NCBI RefSeq assembly: GCF_001514265.1
Contig: NZ_KQ948988.1
Coordinates: 1,061,395 to 1,125,394 of the forward strand
Origin: Streptomyces resistomycificus
Lineage (GTDB): Bacteria; Actinomycetota; Actinomycetes; Streptomycetales; Streptomycetaceae
Direction: 5' to 3'
Length of the DNA: 64,000 bases
Of this stretch, positions 17,201 to 24,267 are shown piece after piece. The notes beneath the pieces were generated by a model. That model was not told the DNA's origin. It searched no databases and worked only from the letters and a program-made list of their open reading frames with translations. The position numbers and the translations under genes were made by a program. Numbering within the stretch: the first letter of the stretch is position 1; each line of letters begins with the position of its first letter.

Positions 17201-18598
17201 ACGCTTGCCGCTCAGCGCCACGGACATCGCGGCGACGAACGGGGCCGCGGAGCGCATGACCGCGTCCATCGCGAGGGACCCCGATTCGGCGGGCGTTTCC
17301 TCGTTCTGCTGCGGCGTCGGCACAATTGGGGGGAGCGGAGGTGCCGCGGGGAGGCCGGAGCCGCCCGTCGCCTTCAGGGCACCGAGGGCTCGCTGCACCC
17401 ATCCGCTTTGTACCTCCTCCAGCGTGAGGTAGCCGATATGGTCTCTTTCGTCTTCCCACTGGGGACCCTCCTTCGACAAACTGCTGCGCAACAGAACCTG
17501 CCACTGCCACCACAGGCGGTCCTGGTCCCGGCGCCAGAGCGGGGACGTGTAGCACGCCGCCTGCACGTACGCCGGCGGCTCCCAGGGGACGCCCGCCTCG
17601 TGCAAGCCCGCGGCACAGCTCGCCGAGAACGCCGACCATTCCTCGGCCGACGTCGCACTCCCCACACACGACGCGAACGCGGCCGGCAGGTCGTCGGGGG
17701 ACGGGTACGCGGGCAGGAACTCCGCAGCCGTGGCCAAGGCCGCCAACACCCGGGGCCTGCGTCTGTAGTCGCCGTACGTCACTTCCGTGAGATCGGCTGT
17801 CGCGACGTCCTGAAGGGTGGTGGCGGTGTCGAGCGGGTCCGCATACTCCGCCTGGGCGTTCCGGCTGATGCGGTCCGCTTCTTCGAGGAGCGTGTCGACG
17901 GCTTTCTTCACCAGGGCCGGTCGTCGTGCCTCGGGGACTTCCGCCATCATCTTGACGACGGCGACCGCACTGAGGACGCCCGGCCCGGAGCCGCGTCCAC
18001 GCAGGGCGAAGCGTCCGAGCGGCTCCATGCGGCACAGCGCGAGCCGGTCCGCCACGGCACCTCGATCGGGTGGGCCGAGGAGGGGGATGCCGCACAGCAA
18101 TTCGGCCGTCGGCATCTGGTCGGGGCGGACGAAGGCGAGGGCGGTGAGTGCCCGCTGTACCGAGGTGCGGCCTTCGGTATCCATGCTCGACCGCAGCAGG
18201 GAGACGTAGGCTGAAGCCTGCCGGTTGCGGTCGGCATACCGCTCGATCGCCGAAGTGATGTCTTCTCCCTGCCATGCCCCGGAGCGGACAGCGCCGTGCA
18301 GGACGCCCTCGGGGATGTCGGTCGACGAGGTGAGGGCCGACCGGATCATGCAGAGGCGCACCAGCCGCAGTACGGATTCACCGGCCGGCGCACTTCCCCG
18401 AGCGATGTCCCGGTCGAGGCTGTCGAAGGCGAGGGTGAGGTCCGACGCGTACCCCGCCCAACCCTGTTTCGGGTCGCGGAGGTGCAGCAGCAGCCATCGG
18501 TCGGACTCGAACACCTGGTAGACGCGCCGCGATTGCCCCGCACCGTGGAGGAGGGCGACCATCCTGCTCAGGGCCAGGGTCTCCAGCTCATGAGTCAT
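14210..18598 (-). CDS. Giant helical-repeat-like partner of the NACHT ATPase
   Basis: A 1,462-residue protein of no recognised family. It is almost entirely alpha-helical, with degenerate 30-40 residue periods resembling HEAT/ARM-type solenoids. Examples are TRGAVRLADALLSVRSTPVR, TEPERNHASGLFQSHEAE and LRRLSEVLPEKFHTD-like segments. No P-loop, nuclease, protease or membrane signature was seen. The start ATG at 18598 overlaps the stop of the ATPase gene in an ATGA arrangement, so translation is coupled and the products probably act together. In bacterial NACHT proteins the sensor repeats normally sit on the same chain as the ATPase; here they appear to be split off. A role as sensor or scaffold is inference. 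Only its 3' end has AT content comparable to neighbouring genes. Confidence 0.75.
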   Translation of the reverse strand: MTHELETLALSRMVALLHGAGQSRRVYQVFESDRWLLLHLRDPKQGWAGYASDLTLAFDSLDRDIARGSAPAGESVLRLVRLCMIRSALTSSTDIPEGVLHGAVRSGAWQGEDITSAIERYADRNRQASAYVSLLRSSMDTEGRTSVQRALTALAFVRPDQMPTAELLCGIPLLGPPDRGAVADRLALCRMEPLGRFALRGRGSGPGVLSAVAVVKMMAEVPEARRPALVKKAVDTLLEEADRISRNAQAEYADPLDTATTLQDVATADLTEVTYGDYRRRPRVLAALATAAEFLPAYPSPDDLPAAFASCVGSATSAEEWSAFSASCAAGLHEAGVPWEPPAYVQAACYTSPLWRRDQDRLWWQWQVLLRSSLSKEGPQWEDERDHIGYLTLEEVQSGWVQRALGALKATGGSGLPAAPPLPPIVPTPQQNEETPAESGSLAMDAVMRSAAPFVAAMSVALSGKRAETVDEFIPAVFDDGLLDVQLLSLDNAVRNEQLDPELAGRTMGGLLRHALDSAHRAGGMRSAWTSVDTELITAADLTPVVDFVLGLPTEPERNHASGLFQSHEAEVRDVPLLAALETVVDHLDTRGAVRLADALLSVRSTPVRNRGLNILATRLPRETIERILALSWRPGDSREQVWALREIAAGCPADATERAVIEKMAVAAADGIEDGWAYADALLNSPGGNDHNAAAVIASPEVLAAVRRLSVNNRTDALCGLCRHAGRDQTVPAALFEEILKLPAVNAFGTYSWRAVALVTCAESLDAAMAGQALDSAMELPERFTGGSSEAWGRDWTTEFLRATVVHALAPALSPSDARRAFDYAKGLPYLAREPLFRTLAKTADAALARLLFDHTVECYRGYLQLDDSAPPREVEQVVSMEEPAVFLMHRQVQSAEIIAAVVDRLDGARRAVAAEVAMGFSASGPCAWLGAAVLNHLQERDEVNVPLLTGAALADAYGYVTEDPARIDLLIDLLPHADRHTVERQAELAEFVAPRFPDLSEPFLDEARQRSLDPHDLAEYRRLTGEDHLSRLGQESSDGLPQAEARRRMADWILSPFARRLRNDVLREMLLASPVLSRIHALSRLSEVLPEKFHTDVLTASVRQLVDHAPRLGEDDLAALTQVVEHLPGAERGVFLDVVAALPEAESRSAAAVEAEFLEEIYQDWGGFLRPHPRYEENSRSVVAQLIGSQLRGERFRSSVHFMTSRVRFLAQLAPYLPQDDVMRAVLLLRDFPEPERAEGLAVLLPVADETTARLVHAEVQSLESRFARLWVLWRAQDALRDAGTDTIAPAEENVASFDTPSSVGAAALLMTGHLGADRTFDIILDQAGKAGAAGDDEALLKLMTLAVRIGKEARDRKRLSDLPARLSTPKARYQALLMFGRAGMRLSDCLHADGEDGGEAVALLTAVSLRLSELSTQPRTQFLRALSGEMAALTGFLDSSEQLALARIIRQVCDQWRWP

Positions 18599-19731
18599 GT
18601 GTCCTCGGTGTCCCCCATCATGTGCTGCCACAGCAGTTCAGCGATGGCCGCACGGACGTTGGTGAGGTCCATGCCGGCGTTGGCGACCACGTCGTGACGG
18701 TGCAGAAAGTCACGGAAACTGGCGTGGTAGAGGCTGTACTTGGCCGGTGAGGTCGATACGTCCCGGTGCAGGAACGGCAGCCACTGGGTCAGACACTGCT
18801 GCACGGACGCCGGTGACACCCGTGTCGTGACGGGAGCCAGGATCGAGGAGATGATCCACGCCGGCAGCGGAGCCTCCGCCTCGCACAAGACATACAGAAT
18901 CCACGCGTTCACCGTTGGTGCCTCGGCAGCGGTCATGCCCATCGACTGCCAGTGCATCCGGTAGTAGTTCTCAAGACCCTGAGGCAACTCCCGCAGAAAT
19001 CGGTCCAGATCGAGGCCGGGCGACCGCGCAATATCTATGAGCGTGTAATAGAGATACATGAAGTTGCCCTCGCTCATCTCACTGAGCCGGGCTACCACCT
19101 CGCCTGCGCTGAGGTGAGATTCCTCCACGCGGCGGGCAAGAGCGCCCTGGGACAACCGGTTCTCCAGGTGACACCGCACGTCGGCCATGGTCTCGGCGTG
19201 GAAGTCCTTTAAATCGATCTTCTGGAACGGGCCGTCGACGTGCAGCGCAGTCTCGTTGCGGCGCGTTGTCAGCACGAGATAGGTGCCCTTGTCCAGAATC
19301 CCCGGAAGGTACAACGGGTTCGCCGCGCCGGGGGGCGCCTCCGCCTCGTCGAGAGCGTCCACCGCGACCACCAGCGGAATTCCGTCCGGCAGTATCGCCC
19401 TGACCTCGCTGAGCATCCGAGGTACCGCCTCACCGCCGTCTGCACCGCCGGCCCCATGGGTGCCGTAGCGTGCCACGAACTGCTCGGACAGACTCTTCAC
19501 GAAGTGCCCAGCCGTGTTGAGCCCCTGGGCACGCAGATTGAAGTGTCCGACACAGTGGGTCCGGCGTATGTACTCGGCGAGAATGGCGGTCTTACCGGCT
19601 CCGGGATCGCCTTCGAGGACCAGGAACCCGCGGTCGTGGTCCTCGAGGAACTTATCCACGGCGGTGAAGACGTAGTCGCGGCCGACGAAGCCGGTCGTCT
19701 TGGTCCTGATGATGTCCGCGGCAGCGACCAT
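18595..19731 (-). CDS. NACHT-type ATPase, first gene of a two-gene module
   Basis: A 378-residue ATPase. The opening TTGFVGRDYVFTAVDKFL is the usual lead-in. Walker A reads LVLEGDPGAGKTAILAEYI (about residues 38-56), Walker B with extra acids reads LVVAVDALDEAE (about 120), and sensor-like LVLTTRRNE follows. A winged-helix region ends in YSLYHASFRDFLHRHD (about 335), the pattern seen where such ATPases normally join WD40 or other repeats. No effector domain is fused. The ATG at 19731 is chosen over a GTG at 19812 because a GGGGGCGGG stretch precedes it. The stop overlaps the next gene by four bases. A defence or programmed-death role is inferred from the family, not shown. Confidence 0.8.
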   Translation of the reverse strand: MVAAADIIRTKTTGFVGRDYVFTAVDKFLEDHDRGFLVLEGDPGAGKTAILAEYIRRTHCVGHFNLRAQGLNTAGHFVKSLSEQFVARYGTHGAGGADGGEAVPRMLSEVRAILPDGIPLVVAVDALDEAEAPPGAANPLYLPGILDKGTYLVLTTRRNETALHVDGPFQKIDLKDFHAETMADVRCHLENRLSQGALARRVEESHLSAGEVVARLSEMSEGNFMYLYYTLIDIARSPGLDLDRFLRELPQGLENYYRMHWQSMGMTAAEAPTVNAWILYVLCEAEAPLPAWIISSILAPVTTRVSPASVQQCLTQWLPFLHRDVSTSPAKYSLYHASFRDFLHRHDVVANAGMDLTNVRAAIAELLWQHMMGDTEDT

Positions 19732-19941
19732 CCCGCCCCCGTTCGCTGAGTGAGCGCCGCCCCCCAGCTTGGGTGGTGAAAACGCGCCGACGCAAGAGGT
19801 GGACGTGTTCACGTTGGGGCCGGGGTGGGGTGTTGGCCGGGGCCTGCGCGGTGGCAGCCCCCGCAGCTGCTCGACTTGCCTTACTTGCCTTCACCTATCG
19901 TACGACGCTGACCTGCTAACTAGCTTGACAACCCTAAATAA
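19732..19941. promoter_or_regulatory. AT-rich upstream region of the NACHT module and junction with arsR
   Basis: No gene is present. The right part (about 19890-19945) is unusually AT-rich for this window. It contains a 9-bp direct repeat at 19874-19891 (on the minus strand AAGGCAAGT twice, sharing one base of overlap). This is where the promoter of the minus-strand module must lie; no clear -35/-10 pair with correct spacing was assigned. The right edge abuts the truncated ArsR frame. Confidence 0.45.
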
Positions 19942-20214
19942 TCATCGGTGGTCCAGGGCGTGGCTGAGGCGTTCGTCGGCGAGCTCGTAGCGGGTGCGGC
20001 GCTCGTCCGGCGCGGTGACGACGAGACCACAGTCGCGCAGGCAGGCCAGGTGGTTCGACAGCCGGGTCCGGGACACGCCGAGCGCGTCGGCGAGGTCGGC
20101 CGGGTACGCCGGCGCCTTACACAGGGCGAGCAGGATGCGGCAGCGGATCGTCGGCGGCGAGCGCGCGGCCAAAGCGGGCCAGCACGTCGATGTCGGAGGC
20201 AACGATCAGCATCC
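19942..20214 (-). pseudogene. N-terminal part of an ArsR/SmtB-type metal regulator, frameshifted
   Basis: The sequence starts MLIVASDIDVLARFGRALA in one frame, then shifts by one base near 20155 to CRILLALCKAPAYPADLADA. It continues through the recognition helix VSRTRLSNHLACLRDCGLVV with its Cys and the wing ERRTRYELADERLSHAL. It then runs into a TGA after HALDHR, where family members continue with a helix and a Cys-rich tail. That missing tail matches the fragment at 13466-13537. The intact protein would bind a heavy metal and derepress an efflux operon. Truncation plus frameshift make this copy non-functional. Confidence 0.78.
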
Positions 20215-20237
20215 GGCGACAGTACATCCGAATCTGA

Positions 20238-20378
20238 ATTCAAGGCCTCGACCGTCTGGAGGACGTTGTCGGCCGGCACCTGGTCCGCTTCGGCGCCAAG
20301 GACGAGCTGGTCGTCGAATGGCGGCGCGACACCGGCGAGCCCGGCACGACGCAGCGCAAGGCCGAGGATCCCGAGTGA
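20238..20378 (+). pseudogene. DUF2218-like C-terminal fragment
   Basis: Forty-six codons of a DUF2218-type protein: GLDRLEDVVGRHLVRFG, then KDELVVEWRRDTGE and the stop. The upstream part of the gene is missing; an in-frame TGA sits directly before it. No start or ribosome-binding site remains. The function of the family is unknown. Confidence 0.6.
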
Positions 20379-20475
20379 GCCGCGTCAGCCTGCGCCCGGC
20401 GAGGGACGGCACCGGCGAGGTGCGGCCGTCGGCTGCCCGCTGACGATCTCCTCGACGACCAGCCGCCCGACGGTG

Positions 20476-20529
20476 GGCGCCAGGGCGAGGGTAGGCGCCA
20501 GGGTAACGGTGGGCGCCAGGGCGACGGCC
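20476..20529. repeat. Three 18-bp tandem repeats
   Basis: Units at 20476, 20494 and 20512, each starting GGCGCCAGGG, with 3-5 differences between units. On the minus strand they encode repeated LAPT segments within the oxidoreductase remnant. Confidence 0.8.
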
Positions 20530-20604
20530 GAGTGTGGACGCCCAGGTACCCCGACCGGTCCGGCGTGACCTGGCCGGGCAGCGGCCCGCGCGCGGGCACC
20601 GGCC

Positions 20605-20666
20605 GCCCGCTCACGCGGTAGTCCGGTACCCGGCTGCCCGCTCACGCGGTAGACCGGCACCCGGCA
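20605..20666. repeat. 31-bp tandem duplication
   Basis: Two copies, at 20605-20635 and 20636-20666, both starting GCCCGCTCACGCGGTAG, differ at only three positions. Thirty-one is not a multiple of three, so the duplication itself shifts the frame of the oxidoreductase gene. Confidence 0.85.
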
Positions 20667-21085
20667 GTCGGGCCCGGCAGTCGCCGGCGCCCCGGAACGC
20701 GGTCCGCAGCCGGCGCCGCGCGTTCTCCGCGAGCCGGTCGGCGGACGCCGGGGACGGCGCCGCGGTCATCAGCAGCTGCCCGGCGCCTACCACCTCGCGC
20801 ACCTCGACGTCCGGCGTGGCGACGATGCCCCCGACCGGGGCGGCCCGGCACCTCGGACGCGAGCGCCGGTGGTCCGTCAGGACGGAGCCGCGCAGCTCCC
20901 GCGCACCGCCGCCCGGCCGGTCGGTCCCCGCCGCGGCCCCGATCCATCCGAAGGAGCCAACGGTCCCGCACGACGCGGGGAGACGCCCCGGTCGAGCAGG
21001 GTGACGCCGGCACCGCGACGGGCCTGGTGGGCGGCGATCAAGGAACCCACGATCCCCGCGCCCACGCCCACGACTGGCGAGGGCG

Positions 21086-21622
21086 TCAGACCGCGTAGCC
21101 CACGTGTGCCAGCGCCTGCTTGAGCAGCACTCCGTGCCCGCCCGGCATCTCGCTCTGCACCGCGAGTGACAGGGCGTCCTGGGGACTGAACCAGACCAGG
21201 TCGAGGGCGTCCTGGCGGGGTCGGCAGTCACCGGTCACCGGGACCACGTAGGCGAGGGACACCGCGTGCTGACGGGGGTCGTGGTACGGCGTGACGCCCT
21301 GCGTGGGGAAGTACTCCGCGACCGTGAAGGGCTGCAGGGAGGACGGGATCCGGGGCAACGCCATCGGGCCGAGGTCCTTCTCCAGGTGGCGCAGCAGGGC
21401 GTCACGGACCCGCTCGTGGTGCAGGACGCGGCCGGAGACCAGGGTCCGGCTGACCGTTCCGTCGGACCCGATGCGCAGCAGCAGGCCGACGCTGGTGACC
21501 TCGCCGCTGTCGTCGACGCGTACGGGCACGGCCTCGACGTACAGGATCGGCATGCGGGCGCGCGCCTGCTCGAGGTCGTCGGAAGTCAGCCAGCCGGGCG
21601 TGGTTTCGGTCATGTCAGACAT
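21086..21622 (-). CDS. DUF4916 (NUDIX-like) protein
   Basis: A 178-residue protein starting MSDMTETTPGWLTSDDLEQA. It carries the family's conserved core: RMPILYVEAVPVRVDDSGEV, LLLRIGSDGTVSRTLVSGRV, AEYFPTQGVTPYHDPRQHAV and CRPRQDALDLVWFSPQDAL. The fold is NUDIX-like but the canonical NUDIX box is degenerate, so hydrolase activity is uncertain. It is the first intact chromosomal gene after the accessory segment. It lies 33 bases downstream of a co-oriented enzyme gene's coding start region, with GGAAAG before the ATG. Confidence 0.8.
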   Translation of the reverse strand: MSDMTETTPGWLTSDDLEQARARMPILYVEAVPVRVDDSGEVTSVGLLLRIGSDGTVSRTLVSGRVLHHERVRDALLRHLEKDLGPMALPRIPSSLQPFTVAEYFPTQGVTPYHDPRQHAVSLAYVVPVTGDCRPRQDALDLVWFSPQDALSLAVQSEMPGGHGVLLKQALAHVGYAV

Positions 21623-21655
21623 TGCTTGATCATACTTTCCGGGAAACGCGAACGC

Positions 21656-22822
21656 TCAGTCGCGGTCTGGGCTGGGGAGAGGAGGATCGGTGTCGGTCGG
21701 GGGAAGTCCGTAGAGGCGGCGGGCGTTGTCGCCGCCCGTCCACGCCGCGATCCGCAGCGCGTCCGGCAGGCTCAGCTCGTCGGCGTCCACCCGCTCCTGG
21801 AGCAGGCCGGCCAGGCCCTGCCGGAACGCCAGCGCGCCGAGATGGTAGAACTCCGCCACACCGTACGCGTCCGAGCTGTACAGGAGTTTGCGGAACGGCG
21901 TGATCTCCGTCGCCTCCGCCAGGACCGCCCCGGCCCGGCCGGGACCGACGTAGTGCAGGGTGAGCCCCACATCGAGGTGGACCTGTTCGAAGACCGCCGA
22001 CAGGTAGGCGGCCTGGCGCAGGTAGGGCCAGCAGTGCAGCAGGAGCACCGGGACGGTGCCGGCGATTAGGTGCAGCCAGTCCGTCAGGTGGGTGGGGTCC
22101 ACCCGGTGCAGGCGGATGTCCGCGTCGCCGAAGCCGGTGTGCAGCTGGAGGGGCAGGCCCAGATCCACGGCGGTCCACAGCAGCTGGCGGGCCAGGACCG
22201 GATCGGCCAGCCGGCCGCCGTCGGCCAGCCAGCGCCGGGCCGCCTCGGTGACGTCCGCGCCGGACGGTCTCGCCGGGTCCAGGTCGAAGCCGGTGCGATA
22301 GGCGGCGACCGACTTCACCGCCACCACGCCCGGCCTCCGGACGGCCTCCAGGGCGGCCGCGCGGAACGTTTCGGCGTACTCGTCCGGCTCGACCCCGCCC
22401 GCCGCCACCGACTCGGCGACGGCCTCCAGCCGAACCACCTCGTACGCCGTCCCGCCCGCCGCCTCCGCCAACTCCCGCGGCGCGGTGCCGCGGTCCGGCG
22501 CGAACCCGGTGTCGACGCAGAACACCCCGGTGCCCGAGGCCGCGAGGAAGCGGCGGTTGACCTCGCGCGCGCCGAGCTCCGCCCGCCGGGCCAGGTACTC
22601 CTCGGCGGGCGCGTGACGCGGCAGACCCAGCAGGGGAGCGCAGTGCCGGCGGACGGCCACCCCGACCGGACTGTCGAACGGTGAGACCCCGGGCCACACC
22701 GCACCCTCGGTGATCAGCGACTCGAAGCCCGCCCGGTCCAGGTCCCCGGTGGTGACCGAGTGACAGTGATGGTCCACCAGCCGCACGGCCGCGAGTGCCT
22801 CGTGGACGGGCCCCGGGCCCAT
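21656..22822 (-). CDS. Amidohydrolase (FluG N-terminal-like TIM barrel)
   Basis: A 388-residue metal-dependent hydrolase. The HxH metal motif VDHHCHSV is near residue 18. Further ligands are expected in LPLQLHTGFGDAD, VLLLHCWPYLRQA and LLYSSDAYGVAEFY. The ATG at 22822 lies one base after the stop of the glutamine-synthetase-like gene, so the two are translationally coupled. The same two activities are fused in the fungal protein FluG and paired in many actinobacteria. A likely job is hydrolysis of gamma-glutamyl or related amides, but the substrate is not shown by the sequence. Confidence 0.85.
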   Translation of the reverse strand: MGPGPVHEALAAVRLVDHHCHSVTTGDLDRAGFESLITEGAVWPGVSPFDSPVGVAVRRHCAPLLGLPRHAPAEEYLARRAELGAREVNRRFLAASGTGVFCVDTGFAPDRGTAPRELAEAAGGTAYEVVRLEAVAESVAAGGVEPDEYAETFRAAALEAVRRPGVVAVKSVAAYRTGFDLDPARPSGADVTEAARRWLADGGRLADPVLARQLLWTAVDLGLPLQLHTGFGDADIRLHRVDPTHLTDWLHLIAGTVPVLLLHCWPYLRQAAYLSAVFEQVHLDVGLTLHYVGPGRAGAVLAEATEITPFRKLLYSSDAYGVAEFYHLGALAFRQGLAGLLQERVDADELSLPDALRIAAWTGGDNARRLYGLPPTDTDPPLPSPDRD

Positions 22823-22823
22823 G

Positions 22824-24227
22824 TCAGTACTTCCAGCGGTACGCCGCCGCCACGCCCTCGTCGTCCAGTCCGGCCACGGCCGCGATCTCCCCCAGACGTA
22901 CGGCGATGACCGCGTCGGCGAGCACGGGGCCCAACGCGGCCCGCAGCAGCCCGTCCGCGCGGAACGCCTCGACCGCCTCGGACAGCGAGGTCGGCAGTCG
23001 CCGTACGCCCTGGGCCGCCGCCCTCCCGGCGTCCAGGAGGGCCGGATCCCCGCTGATCTCCTCGGGCAACGGCGCCGACGAGGTGATGCCGTCCACACCG
23101 GCCGCGATCAGACAGGCGAGCGCGAGATAGGGGTTGGCGGCCAGGTCGACCGGCTTCACCTCCAGGTTCGCGGCCTGCGCGCGCACGCCCGCCGTGCCGG
23201 TCACGACCCGCACCGCCGCCTCACGGGTCTCCCGGCCCCAGGCGGTGAACACCCCGGCCCACTGGGACGGCTTGAGACGCAGATGGCTCGCCGGGCTCGG
23301 CGCGGTCACCGCCGTGAGGGCGGGCAGACGGGCGAGTACGCCGGCCGCGAAGGACTCGGCCTCCGCCGTCATGCCGTACCGTCCCGCGCCCCCCGCGTGC
23401 AGGTTCACACCGTCGCGCCAGGCGGAGAGGTGGATGTGGCCGCCGTTGCCGACGCCCTGCGCGAAGACCGCCGGGGCGAAGGAGACGACGAGGCCGTGGC
23501 GCCCCGCCACCGCGCGGATCGTCTGCCGGACCAGCACACTGCGGTCGGCCGCCGCCACCGGGTCGAGAGCGCCCACCGAGACCTCGAACTGCCCGGCCGC
23601 GTACTCGGGATGGAGCTGCTCGACCTCGACCCCCTGCGCCGCCAGGGCCGCCAGCAGATCGGCGGTGTAGTCGCCGAGTTCGACCTGCCGGGTGGCGCTG
23701 TACGCCGGTCCTGTCGTCGCGGGCACGAAGTCCCCCTGCGCCGACGGGCCTTGACCGACCGACCACTCGATCTCGACGCCCGCCCTGAAGGTGAGGCCGT
23801 GCCGGTCGGCGGCCTCCCGGACGGTCCTGCGCAGGAGGGTGCGGCCGCATCCGGGATGCGGTGCGCCCTCCTGGGTGATCCGGTCGACCGGCGCCCACGC
23901 CCAGCCCGGCTGCCCGACCAGCGCGACCAGCCGGTCCAGGTCGGGATACAGACGCAGATCGCCGTCCGGCGAACCGAGCACGTCGGTGGCGACGATCGAG
24001 TCGTCGGCGAGGAAGGTGTCGAACACAGGCGACATGCCGACGCCCCAGGCCGCGGCCGACGCGAGCTTCGCGGTCGGGACGGTCTTGACCCGGGTCACGC
24101 CCGCGGTGTCGACGTACGACAGGACGATCCCGTGCACGCCCCGCCCGGCCAGCTCCTCGGCGAGCACGGCCGCGCGTTCGACGTCACCGGGACGTCCGCC
24201 GGGGACGGGGTCGGCAAGGGTGGTCAT
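22824..24227 (-). CDS. Glutamine-synthetase-like ligase (gamma-glutamyl amide synthetase type)
   Basis: A 467-residue member of the glutamine synthetase fold, about the usual length. Landmarks are GVHGIVLSYVDTAGVTRVKT (beta-grasp), the metal-site Glu region FRAGVEIEWSV, GQFEVSVGALDP, the ATP/His segment VGNGGHIHLSAW and the Glu/Arg flap TAWGRETREAAVRVV. The last differs from the WGxxNRSAxxRIP pattern of true glutamine synthetases, so an amine other than ammonia is likely. The ATG follows GGAGG closely. It is the first gene of a two-gene operon with the amidohydrolase. Streptomyces homologues of this type act on polyamines or ethanolamine; which one applies here is not decided. Confidence 0.85.
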   Translation of the reverse strand: MTTLADPVPGGRPGDVERAAVLAEELAGRGVHGIVLSYVDTAGVTRVKTVPTAKLASAAAWGVGMSPVFDTFLADDSIVATDVLGSPDGDLRLYPDLDRLVALVGQPGWAWAPVDRITQEGAPHPGCGRTLLRRTVREAADRHGLTFRAGVEIEWSVGQGPSAQGDFVPATTGPAYSATRQVELGDYTADLLAALAAQGVEVEQLHPEYAAGQFEVSVGALDPVAAADRSVLVRQTIRAVAGRHGLVVSFAPAVFAQGVGNGGHIHLSAWRDGVNLHAGGAGRYGMTAEAESFAAGVLARLPALTAVTAPSPASHLRLKPSQWAGVFTAWGRETREAAVRVVTGTAGVRAQAANLEVKPVDLAANPYLALACLIAAGVDGITSSAPLPEEISGDPALLDAGRAAAQGVRRLPTSLSEAVEAFRADGLLRAALGPVLADAVIAVRLGEIAAVAGLDDEGVAAAYRWKY

Positions 24228-24267
24228 ACGTCCTCCATGACGGCTCGGCCGGCGGGTCGGCGCCCCG

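Larger units (their letters stand above)
20385..21085 (-). pseudogene. FAD-dependent (DAO-type) oxidoreductase remnant with several frame breaks
   Basis: Pieces of one enzyme occur in order on the minus strand but in different frames. The dinucleotide-binding start is VVGVGAGIVGSLIAAHQARR with GAGVTLLDRG. Next comes TVGSFGWIGAAAG, then ELRGSVLTDHRR, VREVVGAGQLLMTAAPSPAS and finally the C-terminal HSAVALAPTV with VGRLVVEEIVSGQP. Intact relatives oxidise amino acids or amines using FAD. A 31-bp tandem duplication (20605-20666) and an 18-bp triplet repeat lie inside it. The length and order fit one decayed gene; it cannot make an enzyme now. Confidence 0.7.
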
